From Rheinheimera hassiensis (GTDB taxonomy: Bacteria; Pseudomonadota; Gammaproteobacteria; Enterobacterales; Alteromonadaceae): a stretch of DNA of 64,000 nt. Each line of letters starts with the position of its first letter. Position 1 is the stretch's first letter. Under the pieces are notes generated by a model. The model was not told where the DNA came from and did no database searches. It saw only the letters and a program-made list of their open reading frames with translations. This document shows, piece after piece, positions 1-7,436 of this stretch. Position numbers and translations under genes: made by a program. The stretch covers positions 301,546-365,545 of the forward strand of contig NZ_JAKUJZ010000006.1 in assembly GCF_022436675.1 (NCBI RefSeq), in the 5' to 3' direction.

Positions 1-1
1 C

Positions 2-316
2 CAGCCTCAAAGCACTACTAGCACTGACAAAGCTGCCGCCACAATGAACAGGCTAAGTGATTCGATCAAAAAGCGTGATATGCGTATAGCAATAAACAGG
101 CTTAAATCAGACAAAGCCAAACTGCAAAACCAGCGTGATGCAAAGATGGCAAAATTGAAGAACTCTAAGCGCTATGCAAACAACAATCTGGCTGGCGCAG
201 TATGGGAAGAAAGCTTATCTAACGAAATGGCAGCAATAGCCGCTCAGTACGACACAGACGTAAGGGCAATTGACGTTGAAATAGACAGATTAAATGATGA
301 ATTAAAAAGGCTTTAA
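2..316 (+). CDS. 3' part of a coiled-coil protein, unknown function
   Basis: I do not recognise this protein. The frame is open from the left window edge (codons from base 2) through the first ATG at 44 to a TAA at 314-316, so it is probably the C-terminal part of a longer gene. The residues before the ATG are rich in Ser, Thr and Gln, like a linker. The rest is highly charged (many Lys, Arg, Asp, Glu) with no hydrophobic segment, and looks like a long alpha-helical coiled coil. It ends about 95 bp before tRNA-Gly on the same strand. Such proteins are common in prophages and islands, but nothing here proves that origin. Confidence 0.55.
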   Translation, partial: QPQSTTSTDKAAATMNRLSDSIKKRDMRIAINRLKSDKAKLQNQRDAKMAKLKNSKRYANNNLAGAVWEESLSNEMAAIAAQYDTDVRAIDVEIDRLNDELKRL

Positions 317-352
317 CGTAACAGGTACAAATAGAAAAGTATTTTACGGCAG

Positions 353-382
353 TTGACGGCTGCACCAGCAGTACAGTAACTT
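353..382 (+). promoter_or_regulatory. Candidate promoter of tRNA-Gly
   Basis: TTGACG at 353-358 (5 of 6 to the -35 consensus) lies 18 nt before TAACTT at 377-382 (weak -10). A GC-containing discriminator (GCGCTC) follows, as is common in stable-RNA promoters. The predicted start is about 20 nt before the mature tRNA. This is pattern matching only. Confidence 0.4.
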
Positions 383-410
383 AGCGCTCTGCTTTACACA
401 CTAATGCACT

Positions 411-484
411 GCGGGTGTAGTTCAATGGTAGAACGAAAGCTTCCCAAGCTTTAGACACGGGTTCGATTCCCGCCACCCGCTCCA
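411..484 (+). tRNA. tRNA-Gly (anticodon CCC)
   Basis: A 74-nt cloverleaf with encoded CCA. The acceptor arms are GCGGGTG and CACCCGC, the D stem is GTTC/GAAC, and the anticodon stem AAAGC/GCTTT encloses the loop TTCCCAA, giving anticodon CCC at 443-445, which reads GGG. The T loop is TTCGATT. The outermost T-stem pair appears to be an A-C mismatch; the rest pairs well. Overall it closely resembles E. coli glyU. Its 3' 42 nt are repeated at 777-818. Confidence 0.95.
442..483 (+). repeat. Direct repeat copy 1, within tRNA-Gly 3' half (att-like)
   Basis: Forty-two nt running from the anticodon loop to the discriminator plus CC of tRNA-Gly. The second copy at 777-818 differs at one position (AAGC here, AGGC there). 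Repeats of a tRNA 3' end on the downstream side are the usual trace of tRNA-targeting integrases. Confidence 0.8.
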
Positions 485-492
485 ACTCAGGT

Positions 493-705
493 TTATTCAT
501 ACTTAGCGCGAATGCTGCTAAACACATCGGTAGATTTAATCGCCAGCCCTTGCTCTAGCTGAGTAACGGACACTTTAATATCATCACTAATGCGCTTCGC
601 CTGAACAAACTCAGCAAAAGCACGGGCAACAGATTGTGGGTTGTCACCAAACACTTGCTTTAGATCTGCTTCCAATACAGGGTTATCTATCTGAATATTT
701 AACAT
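493..705 (-). CDS. Small antitoxin-like protein, orphan
   Basis: A 70-residue soluble acidic protein on the minus strand. The start ATG at 703-705 follows GGAG at about 8 nt spacing. The short N-terminal strand-like segment (MLNIQI), predicted helices and C-terminal tail ending RAKYE resemble small RelB/ParD-like antitoxins that pair with ParE/RelE toxins; this is a resemblance, not a firm family call. No partner toxin frame is present on either side: the tRNA lies 9 bp downstream of its stop and the partial tRNA copy lies upstream. It fills the whole interval between the two 42-nt tRNA-derived repeats, so it looks like cargo left by an integrated element. A stand-alone antitoxin or an unrelated small regulator are alternatives. 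Confidence 0.55.
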   Translation of the reverse strand: MLNIQIDNPVLEADLKQVFGDNPQSVARAFAEFVQAKRISDDIKVSVTQLEQGLAIKSTDVFSSIRAKYE

Positions 706-750
706 CTGAATACTCCGCTTTGGTTTACTACAAGCATACTGCTTATAACA

Positions 751-818
751 ATGTAGCTCAACTGATGCCCGTTACCTCCCAGGCTTTAGACACGGGTTCG
801 ATTCCCGCCACCCGCTCC
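751..818 (+). pseudogene. Degenerate or partial tRNA-Gly copy (att-like repeat copy 2 at 777-818)
   Basis: Bases 777-818 match the 3' 42 nt of tRNA-Gly with one substitution. Upstream, TGTAGCTCAA at 752-761 weakly resembles the tRNA D-arm start (TGTAGTTCAA), but the acceptor 5' strand is absent, so no cloverleaf can form. The copy ends CTCCGG rather than encoding CCA. Two readings fit: a decayed tandem tRNA-Gly, or the right attachment site of a small integrated element with chance similarity further left. Confidence 0.65.
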
Positions 819-879
819 GGTTTCTGCGCAAAAAAAATATTTTGCAGTTTTTTTGTCACAGCAGATCATGCTGACGGTA

Positions 880-908
880 CTTAGTAATGTTACTCAACAC
901 TTACTAAG
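880..908 (+). repeat. Perfect 8-bp inverted repeat overlapping the ribosome binding site of the next gene
   Basis: CTTAGTAA (880-887) and TTACTAAG (901-908) are perfect complements 13 nt apart. The right arm runs into the Shine-Dalgarno AAGGA (906-910) of the hydrolase at 917. In RNA the hairpin would cover the ribosome binding site; as DNA it could be an operator. Confidence 0.6.
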
Positions 909-916
909 GAATTGTC

Positions 917-1846
917 ATGCACAATAAGATAAAAACCAGCGCGCAAAATAACAGCAAAAAACCACAACCCGGTTTCTGGACTCGCTTTGCTATTTCACTC
1001 ACTATCGTTGGCGGTATGCTGGCGGCCAATTTTAGCAGCAAAGCCGCTGAGAGCTTTAACGTTGAGGTGATAGGCAGCGGCAAGCCGGTACTAATGATCC
1101 CCGGTTTAATGTCTGACGAGCGCGTATGGCGTCCAACCGCACAGGCACTGGCCGATAAATACCAGCTGCATTTAATCAGCATTGCTGGTTTTGCCGGTAC
1201 AACTGCTATTACCGGTGACTTACTGCCCACCGTAAAACAAGAGTTACTGCAGTATATTGCGCAACAGCAACTGACAAAACCAGCTATTGTTGGCCATAGT
1301 TTAGGTGCCTTTATGGCATTTAGCCTAGCCAGTAGTGCACCCGACAGTATAGGCACTGTCATCGCCGTAGATGGCTTGCCTTATCTGGCACCGGTGTTTA
1401 GCCGCGATAGCAACACCACGGTGGCGCAGGTAATGCCGCAGGCAGAGTATTTCAAAACTCTGTATCAGGGGATGAACTCAGAGCAACTGGCAAATATGAC
1501 AACGCAAGGTGTGCAAATCCAGGCTATATCGGAGGCCCATCAACAGTTGGTAATTGCTATGGCGGCAGCCTCAGATCCGCGCAGTGTAGGCCAAGCCGTG
1601 TATGAGCTGCTAACCACTGATCTGCGACCCCAAGTACATAACATTAAGAGCAAAGTATTATTAATTGGTGCTGGCGGTGCCCTGCGCAGCGAAGCTGAAC
1701 TCATAGCTGCCAACGCTTTGTATCAACAGCAAATTGCTACTATTGCTAATGCCACACTTGAGTTTAACCGTGAAGCACGGCATTTTATTATGCTGGATCA
1801 ACCAGACTGGTTAACCCGCCGTATTGCAGATGCATTAAAGGACTAA
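917..1846 (+). CDS. Alpha/beta hydrolase, membrane-anchored or exported
   Basis: A 309-residue alpha/beta-hydrolase fold protein. A basic N-terminus is followed by a hydrophobic stretch (about residues 20-43, ending near SSKAAES), so it is a signal peptide or an N-terminal membrane anchor. The nucleophile elbow is GHSLG at residues 126-130 (Ser128). An oxyanion-type loop MIPGLMSD lies near residue 60, and the catalytic His is probably in ARHFIMLDQP near the C-terminus. Substrate is unknown; the fold covers esterases, lipases and related enzymes. Its stop is 5 bp before the ATG of the ECF sigma factor, whose ribosome binding site lies inside this gene, so the two are probably translated together. 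AAGGA at 906-910 supports the start. Confidence 0.8.
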   Translation: MHNKIKTSAQNNSKKPQPGFWTRFAISLTIVGGMLAANFSSKAAESFNVEVIGSGKPVLMIPGLMSDERVWRPTAQALADKYQLHLISIAGFAGTTAITGDLLPTVKQELLQYIAQQQLTKPAIVGHSLGAFMAFSLASSAPDSIGTVIAVDGLPYLAPVFSRDSNTTVAQVMPQAEYFKTLYQGMNSEQLANMTTQGVQIQAISEAHQQLVIAMAAASDPRSVGQAVYELLTTDLRPQVHNIKSKVLLIGAGGALRSEAELIAANALYQQQIATIANATLEFNREARHFIMLDQPDWLTRRIADALKD

Positions 1847-1851
1847 GCAGC

Positions 1852-2961
1852 ATGAGCATTTCAATTACCGAGCACCAACTTATTCCTGATGTTACGGCGG
1901 CGCAGTTGGGTGATATCAACGCCTTTAAGCGCCTGGTAGCGTGCTGCCAGCGCAGTGTCAGCAGCATAGCGCTGGCTATCGTTAAAGATTTAGATGCCAG
2001 TGAAGATATTACCCAGCAGGTGTTTATTCATATCTGGCAGCAGTTAACTACGCTGCAAAACCCAGCCAGCTTTTTGCCATGGGTGCGCCAGATCACCCGG
2101 TACCGTGCCTTTAATTACCTGCGTGATAATAAGTTAAGCAGCCAGTTAAGGGGCAATGAAGCCGATAGCGTGCTGGCAGAATTTGCCAGTGATACTGAAT
2201 TGAGCGACGATTTAGCCAAAGCACAGAAAAACCGCATAATGGCAGATTTTATCAGCCAGTTACCCGAAGATAGCCGCGAAATAGTACTGCTATTTTACCG
2301 GGAAGAACAAAACAGCCAGCAGGTGGCTGAGCTGCTGGGCTTAAGCGAAAGCAACGTGCGTAAAAAACTGCAACGGGTGCGCGAACGGTTAAAACAGCAA
2401 CTGCTGGCCAAATATGGCAGGCTTATTCTTACTACTGCCCCTGGCCTGGGGTTAACCGCGGCCATTTGCAGCGCGCTGACGATGGCCAGCCCGCCATTAG
2501 CAGCCGCTACGATAACGACTGCCGCCAGCCAGAGTAGCGGCTTTGGCAAAATAGCCATGTTACTGGGTGGCGCTATGCTGGGTGCTTTAGCCGGTGTGGT
2601 GGGTGTTATTGCCGGCATGCACCAGCCAATAAAACGCGCCGGCAGTATTGAGCAAAAACAGCAGTTAATTAAGCTGCGTAACCAGACCATTGCCTGGGTG
2701 CTGTGTTGCGGCCTGTTGCTAACAGCAGGTTATGAGTTAACCCGCGGTGCCTGGGGGCCAATAACGGCTTTTGCCATTTTTGTCTGCGGCTTACTGTGGT
2801 TTAACCTGAAGGTGTGGCAACTACTGGCACCGCAACTAAAGCAAAAGGGCCAAGTGGTGTATCGCAAAAACCAGCTGTGGTGCGCTTTTGGCATGTTGGC
2901 TGGTTATGGTGCTGGTTTTACCGGTTTAATTATTGGGTTGATAAACAGCGGCCGCCTTTAG
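1852..2961 (+). CDS. ECF-type RNA polymerase sigma factor with a multi-pass membrane C-terminal domain
   Basis: 369 residues in two halves. Residues about 15-100 are sigma region 2 (AFKRLV, EDITQQVFIHIWQ, FLPWVRQITRYRAFNYLRD). Residues about 130-185 are region 4 with a helix-turn-helix (LPEDSREIVLLFY, QVAELLGLSESNVRKKLQR). Residues about 195-369 carry four to five hydrophobic segments with Gly/Ala-rich helices. Typical ECF sigmas stop near 190 residues, so the second half is an extra membrane domain that could tether or control the factor without a separate anti-sigma; none is adjacent. It is coupled to the upstream hydrolase and converges on the PadR-HAAS pair. The fusion is one open frame with no sign of a frameshift. 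Confidence 0.85.
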   Translation: MSISITEHQLIPDVTAAQLGDINAFKRLVACCQRSVSSIALAIVKDLDASEDITQQVFIHIWQQLTTLQNPASFLPWVRQITRYRAFNYLRDNKLSSQLRGNEADSVLAEFASDTELSDDLAKAQKNRIMADFISQLPEDSREIVLLFYREEQNSQQVAELLGLSESNVRKKLQRVRERLKQQLLAKYGRLILTTAPGLGLTAAICSALTMASPPLAAATITTAASQSSGFGKIAMLLGGAMLGALAGVVGVIAGMHQPIKRAGSIEQKQQLIKLRNQTIAWVLCCGLLLTAGYELTRGAWGPITAFAIFVCGLLWFNLKVWQLLAPQLKQKGQVVYRKNQLWCAFGMLAGYGAGFTGLIIGLINSGRL

Positions 2962-2989
2962 TGCTCAGGCGGCCGACTGAGTGTCGCAG

Positions 2990-3937
2990 CTATTTCAACT
3001 TACGCAGCCGCAGGGTATCACGTAAGGCTTCCCAGGCGGGGATCAACGCAATAATCACCAGGGTTATCATAGCGCTGCGTTCCAGTTGCTGTAGGTTAAA
3101 CACGCCAAGCCAGCGCTCAGTGTTCAACTCTAGCAGTGGTGATGTACTGGCCAGATATAGCGCTATTACGGCAATAGCGGCATTAAGCAGCACATGTGTG
3201 GCTAACATGCTTCGGCTCCACAGTCGCTGCCGCAATTGCCATAGTGAGTGCACTATCCCCAGTACAATCAAAGGCGTGCTATATTGCAGGATCAGCCTGA
3301 CATTGCTGCTAAGTAACAGAGCACTCTGCGCCAGTTGTTCAGCCGACATATACAATGGGTACCAAATCACTACCAGCAAAAAAATGTAGCTGGCTAAATC
3401 GGTAAATATATCCTGCAACTTTATGTGCTGCCAACCTGGCCCGGCTGATGGCAGTTTTTCCGGCTGCCAATTGCTGCCGCAGCCGGAATTAGCGACAGGT
3501 TGCTGGCGCGACATTAGCCAATAAGCCAGCGTAATAGAGGTAAAGCCAAAGCAAGCATCATCAATAAAACCGCCGAATAAGGCAAAACCATAGCCTATGA
3601 GGCCCATATCGGCACTGCTTAGCCAGTGTGTAGTAACGTCAATAACATGTAACACAAATAGGATACCCAACACCATAAACAGCGTATTTTTATACAACGA
3701 CATGTAGCTGGCATTGATCAGTGGCTGCACTGGTACAAACTGCTGCGCTACTGTGCGCGGGTGCCCCATCTGCTTTAACACCGCGGCAATATCAGTGTCG
3801 GTCAGCTCACCTTGCTGTTCAGCTAACATATCTAACTGATCCATAATATTGGCGTTTAGCTCGCGGCCAATCTCGTCGCGTTTTGCCTCGGGTAACTCAC
3901 GTTGCACCGCAGCAATATAACGTTTTACCAGTTCCAT
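2990..3937 (-). CDS. HAAS-domain multi-pass membrane protein
   Basis: 315 residues. The first 70 or so are a soluble helical HAAS signalling domain (RELPEAKRDEIGRELNANI, then LKQMGHPRTVAQQF), a module that usually sits beside PadR regulators. About six transmembrane helices follow from residue 80, with a hydrophilic loop around residues 150-170. The ATG overlaps the last base of the padR-like stop, so the two genes form a tight two-gene operon. Family knowledge suggests a membrane partner or target of the PadR repressor. The biochemical role is unknown. Confidence 0.8.
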   Translation of the reverse strand: MELVKRYIAAVQRELPEAKRDEIGRELNANIMDQLDMLAEQQGELTDTDIAAVLKQMGHPRTVAQQFVPVQPLINASYMSLYKNTLFMVLGILFVLHVIDVTTHWLSSADMGLIGYGFALFGGFIDDACFGFTSITLAYWLMSRQQPVANSGCGSNWQPEKLPSAGPGWQHIKLQDIFTDLASYIFLLVVIWYPLYMSAEQLAQSALLLSSNVRLILQYSTPLIVLGIVHSLWQLRQRLWSRSMLATHVLLNAAIAVIALYLASTSPLLELNTERWLGVFNLQQLERSAMITLVIIALIPAWEALRDTLRLRKLK

Positions 3938-4284
3938 TATTTAGTCTCCTGTGATGCTGTACCCAGCAAATTGCTCAGAGAATTATTAAGATGCTGCCAC
4001 TCGTCAGTGAGCTGGCTAAGCAGCTCTGCCCCCAGCTCTGATAACTGATAGTAGCGCCGCTCACGCCCTTCGCCTTGCTGCCATTCGCTGTCGAGCAGGC
4101 CTTGATCAGCCAGACGACGGATTAGCGGGTATAAGGTGCCTTCATCAATATCAATGCCTCCATCCTGCAGTTGCTTGCGTAGCGAATAGCCGTAATGCGG
4201 CTGCTTTAATGATGCCAACACCGCCAGCACCAGCACGCCACGGCGCAGCTCCAAACGCATTTTATCCAGTTGTGCAGTTGTCAT
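3937..4284 (-). CDS. PadR-family transcriptional regulator
   Basis: 115 residues with the PadR winged helix: RRGVLVLAVLASLKQPHYGYSLRKQL is interrupted only by normal family variation, followed by DEGTLYPLIRRLADQGLL (recognition helix and wing) and GRERRYYQLSELG. A short C-terminal helix (about 90-110) should provide dimer contacts. It is the first gene of an operon with the HAAS membrane protein. Its upstream region contains three copies of ATACTGTGC, two direct and one inverted, which are good candidates for its own operator. Confidence 0.9.
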   Translation of the reverse strand: MTTAQLDKMRLELRRGVLVLAVLASLKQPHYGYSLRKQLQDGGIDIDEGTLYPLIRRLADQGLLDSEWQQGEGRERRYYQLSELGAELLSQLTDEWQHLNNSLSNLLGTASQETK

Positions 4285-4298
4285 AACCTTTGCTTCCT

Positions 4299-4355
4299 AT
4301 ACTGTGCATCACATACTGTGCGACACACAGCAACATACTAGGCACCGCACAGTAT
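4299..4355 (-). promoter_or_regulatory. Repeated operator-like motif upstream of padR
   Basis: ATACTGTGC occurs at 4299-4307 and 4313-4321 and inverted (GCACAGTAT) at 4347-4355. Copies two and three extend to perfect 10-bp arms, 4313-4322 and 4346-4355. They lie 15-71 bp upstream of the regulator's ATG, where a self-repressing PadR protein would bind. Confidence 0.55.
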
Positions 4356-4480
4356 AAAAGCAAGCTGTTGGCATAAAGAAAATTACATAAAAAATAAGCT
4401 GATTATTTTCAGATAGTTAAAAAAGTGGGTTTGAGAAAGGCTGAGCTAATGTGGCGTGGCGTAGGGCTAGTGTAGAAGCA

Positions 4481-5557
4481 TTAGCTAACTGTTTTATCGT
4501 CCAGCAGTATTAACCAGTTTGGCGCTATATCCAGATGGCCGGCGATAATTTTCAGGCATACCAGTAACGGAATGGCGATCAATACGCCTACTGCGCCCCA
4601 TATCCAGCCCCAGATAAACATCCAGATCACCACCAGCAGCGGGTTCATATTAAAACGTTTACCCAGCACTAACGGTGTAATGAGCTGTGATTCAATGACA
4701 TTCAGTAGCAGAAATACGCCCGGTAACAGCAAAATCTGGCTTAATTGCTGATATTCAATAAAACCGACACCGGTAAGCAGTATGGTTAATAAAAAAGGAC
4801 CAAGATAAGGTGCATAATTAAGAATAGTGGCCAGCGCGCCCCACAGCAGAGGGTCTGGCACGTCTAACAGATAAAACACAACTGCCGTAGTTAAGCCCAG
4901 CAGGATATTGATAGCACTCACTACCAGCACATAACGCGAGATGTCATCACGGATAGTGTGAAACATCGACAGCAGGTTTTTCTTGGCATTAAGTGAGGGC
5001 CGCGCCCGCACCATATTGCGCAGCAGGGTATCGCCAAAAACCAGAAAAAAGTACGTCAGCATAATAATGGCGGCCAGCTGAAACAGCATCATCGCAGTAG
5101 CTTCAGCCATTATTGACAATACCGGCAGCAACCCTGAACCCATCGCATTTTGTAAAGACTCTTTGGACGAGCCGCCAGGCAGTACATTCTCTTTTAATGC
5201 ATCAAAAGAATCGGCCATACCGTCAACGTGTTCGGCAAGCTTGGTGCCAAGCAGTGGCAGGCGTTGCAGCCATTGTGCTGCAGGTTCGTATAATAAACTG
5301 ATGCTGTAACCCACCAGCATGACTAATAAAACCAGCACCATGGCAGCAGAAAGCGATCTGGGCACTTTAAATTTATTGCTCAGAATACGCACAACCGGGC
5401 TGGCGAATAGTGCCACCAGGCCAGAGAGCAATAACGGCAGAATAAGGCTACGGCAAAAGTAAAAGGTGTAGGCAAGCGCTAATGCAGCTAACAGCTTCAT
5501 TGCATTAGTAGAGGCGTAATGTCGCAACCGGGTTGGGCTTAACGGTGCTTCAGCCAT
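4481..5557 (-). CDS. AI-2E family (PerM-type) transporter
   Basis: 358 residues with seven to eight hydrophobic segments arranged as in the AI-2E/PerM/YdiK family. Two N-terminal helices are followed by a third near residue 75, a long extramembrane stretch (about 90-145), and then a dense C-terminal bundle with PYLGPF and NPLLVV-type family motifs. Members export autoinducer-2 or act as Na+/H+ antiporters, and the substrate cannot be told from sequence. The start lies 9 bp after the yqjK-like gene, so it is probably the last gene of the yqjD-yqjE-yqjK-like operon. Confidence 0.85.
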   Translation of the reverse strand: MAEAPLSPTRLRHYASTNAMKLLAALALAYTFYFCRSLILPLLLSGLVALFASPVVRILSNKFKVPRSLSAAMVLVLLVMLVGYSISLLYEPAAQWLQRLPLLGTKLAEHVDGMADSFDALKENVLPGGSSKESLQNAMGSGLLPVLSIMAEATAMMLFQLAAIIMLTYFFLVFGDTLLRNMVRARPSLNAKKNLLSMFHTIRDDISRYVLVVSAINILLGLTTAVVFYLLDVPDPLLWGALATILNYAPYLGPFLLTILLTGVGFIEYQQLSQILLLPGVFLLLNVIESQLITPLVLGKRFNMNPLLVVIWMFIWGWIWGAVGVLIAIPLLVCLKIIAGHLDIAPNWLILLDDKTVS

Positions 5558-5566
5558 AAAATGCTG

Positions 5567-5818
5567 CTAAAGCCACTGTGTTATCCAACGAAAGCCAACA
5601 ACACTGCGCAGCAGTTTTACTGAACTGTTATGCCGCAGTTGAAACAAACAACCTGCGGTAAAGCTCAGCATTAAGCCAGGTGCTGAACCGATAAAAGACT
5701 TGGCGCGCTGGCCAAGTAGCCAGTTTTCAGCCAGCAACAGTTTTTGCTGCTGTCGCCCCTGCTCTGCCAGATCGGCTACTTTTAGCCGCTGTTCTACCAG
5801 TAACTGATCAATCAGCAT
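5567..5818 (-). CDS. YqjK-like small protein
   Basis: 83 residues if translation starts at the ATG at 5816-5818, inside the end of the preceding gene (11-nt overlap). A longer frame to 5899 exists but only repeats the other gene's coding sequence out of frame, so the internal start is preferred. The N-terminal half is a charged helix rich in Gln and Arg (VEQRLKVADLAEQGRQQQ). A moderately hydrophobic segment follows (PGLMLSFTAGCLFQL). The call rests on size and on its place after YqjD- and YqjE-like genes. Confidence 0.6.
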   Translation of the reverse strand: MLIDQLLVEQRLKVADLAEQGRQQQKLLLAENWLLGQRAKSFIGSAPGLMLSFTAGCLFQLRHNSSVKLLRSVVGFRWITQWL

Positions 5819-6326
5819 CTTTATCTTCCTCTTCCGGCGCAAAAAATAACCGGCGTATTTGTTGCCAGGTATGTGAAAAACCAACCTGAGACAACACATG
5901 CCCTAAGCTGCGCCAACACCAGAACAACAATCCAAACTGCAATAGCAATAAAGCTGCTGCGGTGATTAAAATTGAGCTGGTAAGCTGAAATAATAAATAC
6001 CCCAGTAACAGCAAAATGCTGCACCAAAGCAAGATCATACCAGCGCCAAAGCATACCACCAGTGCTGCAGCTATAGTGAGGCTGCGCGCGGTTAACTGCC
6101 ATTCAGCTTTAGCCGTTTTACCGGCCAGTTTTACCTGGCCAGTATAACGCTGCTTCACCGACAAACTCAGGGCTGCCATTTCTGACAGCTGATCTAAAGT
6201 TTGTTCGACGAACGGCTTTTTTTGCTTAGCTTGCTCTGATACGGCCTGCTGCTGAGCAGCCAGTGCTTCAGCAGTAGCTTGGTCTGGCGCCCCTGAGGGC
6301 GCTCCAGAAGCTTCGCGGCTTTGCAT
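5808..6326 (-). CDS. YqjE-like (phage holin superfamily, DUF1469) membrane protein
   Basis: 172 residues. A hydrophilic Ala/Gln-rich N-terminus (about 1-80) leads into two strong transmembrane hairpin helices between residues about 82 and 145 (ALVVCFGAGMILLWC, LLLLQFGLLFWCW). The short tail ends in acidic residues EEEDKDAD. The layout fits the YqjE/DUF1469 family, although the N-terminal extension is longer than usual. It lies 9 bp after the DUF883 protein gene and overlaps the next gene by 11 nt. The molecular function of the family is not established. Confidence 0.7.
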   Translation of the reverse strand: MQSREASGAPSGAPDQATAEALAAQQQAVSEQAKQKKPFVEQTLDQLSEMAALSLSVKQRYTGQVKLAGKTAKAEWQLTARSLTIAAALVVCFGAGMILLWCSILLLLGYLLFQLTSSILITAAALLLLQFGLLFWCWRSLGHVLSQVGFSHTWQQIRRLFFAPEEEDKDAD

Positions 6327-6335
6327 GCGGCAGCC

Positions 6336-6659
6336 TTAAGAGCGACGCAGCAAAACAGTTACCAGCATACCTGCAACAAAAGCAATACCGGCAGTTGCCA
6401 ACGGGTTTTGTGCCGCTAACTCATGCGTTTTGCTGTAGCCGCTTTGTAATTGTTGCTTAATCTCTTCCTGCTTGTGCGCCAGGGTTTCCTGCGAGCTGGC
6501 AGCGGTTTTGCGCAGAGTGTCTTCTGCTGATGCCGCTTTTACTGCCATGGCATCGACTGCATGATGCGCGGCTTCACTGGCTCTTTCTGTCATCGGTGAA
6601 TTTAAACCACTATTGGTAGTACCTGTAGCCTGAGCTGTTGCGCTTTGTGAAGTAGCCAT
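6336..6659 (-). CDS. YqjD/ElaB-like (DUF883) membrane-anchored protein
   Basis: 107 residues. An amphipathic Ala/Glu/Gln helix occupies most of the protein and ends in a single C-terminal transmembrane anchor (NPLATAGIAFVAGMLVTVLL) followed by two Arg. This is the architecture of YqjD, ElaB and YgaM, inner-membrane proteins reported to bind ribosomes in stationary phase in E. coli. A strong AAGGAG precedes the ATG by about 7 nt. It leads the operon with YqjE-like, YqjK-like and AI-2E family genes. A TATACT box about 95 bp upstream is a possible -10 element. Confidence 0.8.
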   Translation of the reverse strand: MATSQSATAQATGTTNSGLNSPMTERASEAAHHAVDAMAVKAASAEDTLRKTAASSQETLAHKQEEIKQQLQSGYSKTHELAAQNPLATAGIAFVAGMLVTVLLRRS

Positions 6660-6861
6660 AATATGTCTCCTTGGTTAACACGAGGAAAGCAGCAAAATGC
6701 TGCAATATGCCAGTAAGGTAAATGCAATGGCCATACCAGTATAGAATAAAATAATAAAAACAGACACTTATTAAAGTTTTATTATTTCCAAAGCAGAAAA
6801 ACAGCAGTAAAAACTGTAGAAGTTACCCACTATCAGTAATCTTTACCGGGTATTGGAATGC

Positions 6862-6884
6862 AAAAGGCCAGACAGCAGTCTGGC
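6862..6884 (-). terminator. Intrinsic terminator of the clbS-like gene
   Basis: Read on the minus strand: GCCAGAC, a TGCT loop, GTCTGGC, then CTTTTG. It has a 7-bp perfect stem and lies 15 bp after the stop of the gene at 6899. Confidence 0.75.
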
Positions 6885-6898
6885 TCATATGTGTTATG

Positions 6899-7435
6899 TT
6901 AATTGCCTACCGAAGCCAGTTGTTTTTTGTTAAAACGCCTAATTTTGGCTCGCATATTTTTCATTGGCGATGCTGTGTTGAACTGGATCATTCGACCAAA
7001 TGTCCATTTTTTATACCACGCCGTTTCATACAGTTCTTCATTGCTTAAACTTACAACTAACAAAATAAGCTCGTTTATTGTTGAGTCTAACTCCGAGAGT
7101 AAGTCCTCGTATTTCCAGTCCCGGTACTGATCGTGAAAACTGAACGCCAACAACCCAAGCTGATTCCATTTATAACCTGTATCAGGGAAATCTACTTGTA
7201 AACCTTGCGACTTCAAACTGTGCCATTTCAAAACCAAGTTTCCCCAACCAATAAGATAAGCGACAGTGTCACACACGCTAATTTGTGTCCCTTTTACGTT
7301 ACCTTCAATTTCACATTTACGCGTCAGCGATGCAGGGACGCTTCGATAATCGTGCATAAGTTTCGGGAATATCGACTTTATAGCTGTGAGCAACTCATCT
7401 TTCGATTCAGGAACTGAAGACATTATTTTATCCAT
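6899..7435 (-). CDS. ClbS/DfsB family protein (cassette-borne)
   Basis: 178 residues (174 if the second ATG at 7421-7423 is used; MSSVPESK fits the family's usual start). It matches the ClbS/DfsB four-helix-bundle family: SKDELLTAI near the start, a middle KGTQISVCDTVAYLIGWG, and a conserved Trp-rich C-terminal part (YKKWTFGRMIQFNTASP). ClbS protects DNA of colibactin producers by inactivating the genotoxin; other members are of unknown substrate. The gene is visibly AT-richer than its neighbours. Neither ATG has a clear ribosome binding site, and the first lies 2 bp from an attC-like palindrome, as in gene cassettes. No colibactin genes are nearby, so a stand-alone protective role is only an inference. 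Confidence 0.85.
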   Translation of the reverse strand: MDKIMSSVPESKDELLTAIKSIFPKLMHDYRSVPASLTRKCEIEGNVKGTQISVCDTVAYLIGWGNLVLKWHSLKSQGLQVDFPDTGYKWNQLGLLAFSFHDQYRDWKYEDLLSELDSTINELILLVVSLSNEELYETAWYKKWTFGRMIQFNTASPMKNMRAKIRRFNKKQLASVGN

Positions 7436-7436
7436 T

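Noticed and set aside
904-1362. 152-codon minus-strand frame opposite the alpha/beta hydrolase
   Set aside because: It lies wholly antisense to a clear gene with catalytic motifs and has no family-like features.
5821-6102. 93-codon frame within the YqjE-like gene
   Set aside because: Overlaps the real gene in another frame and lacks a ribosome binding site.
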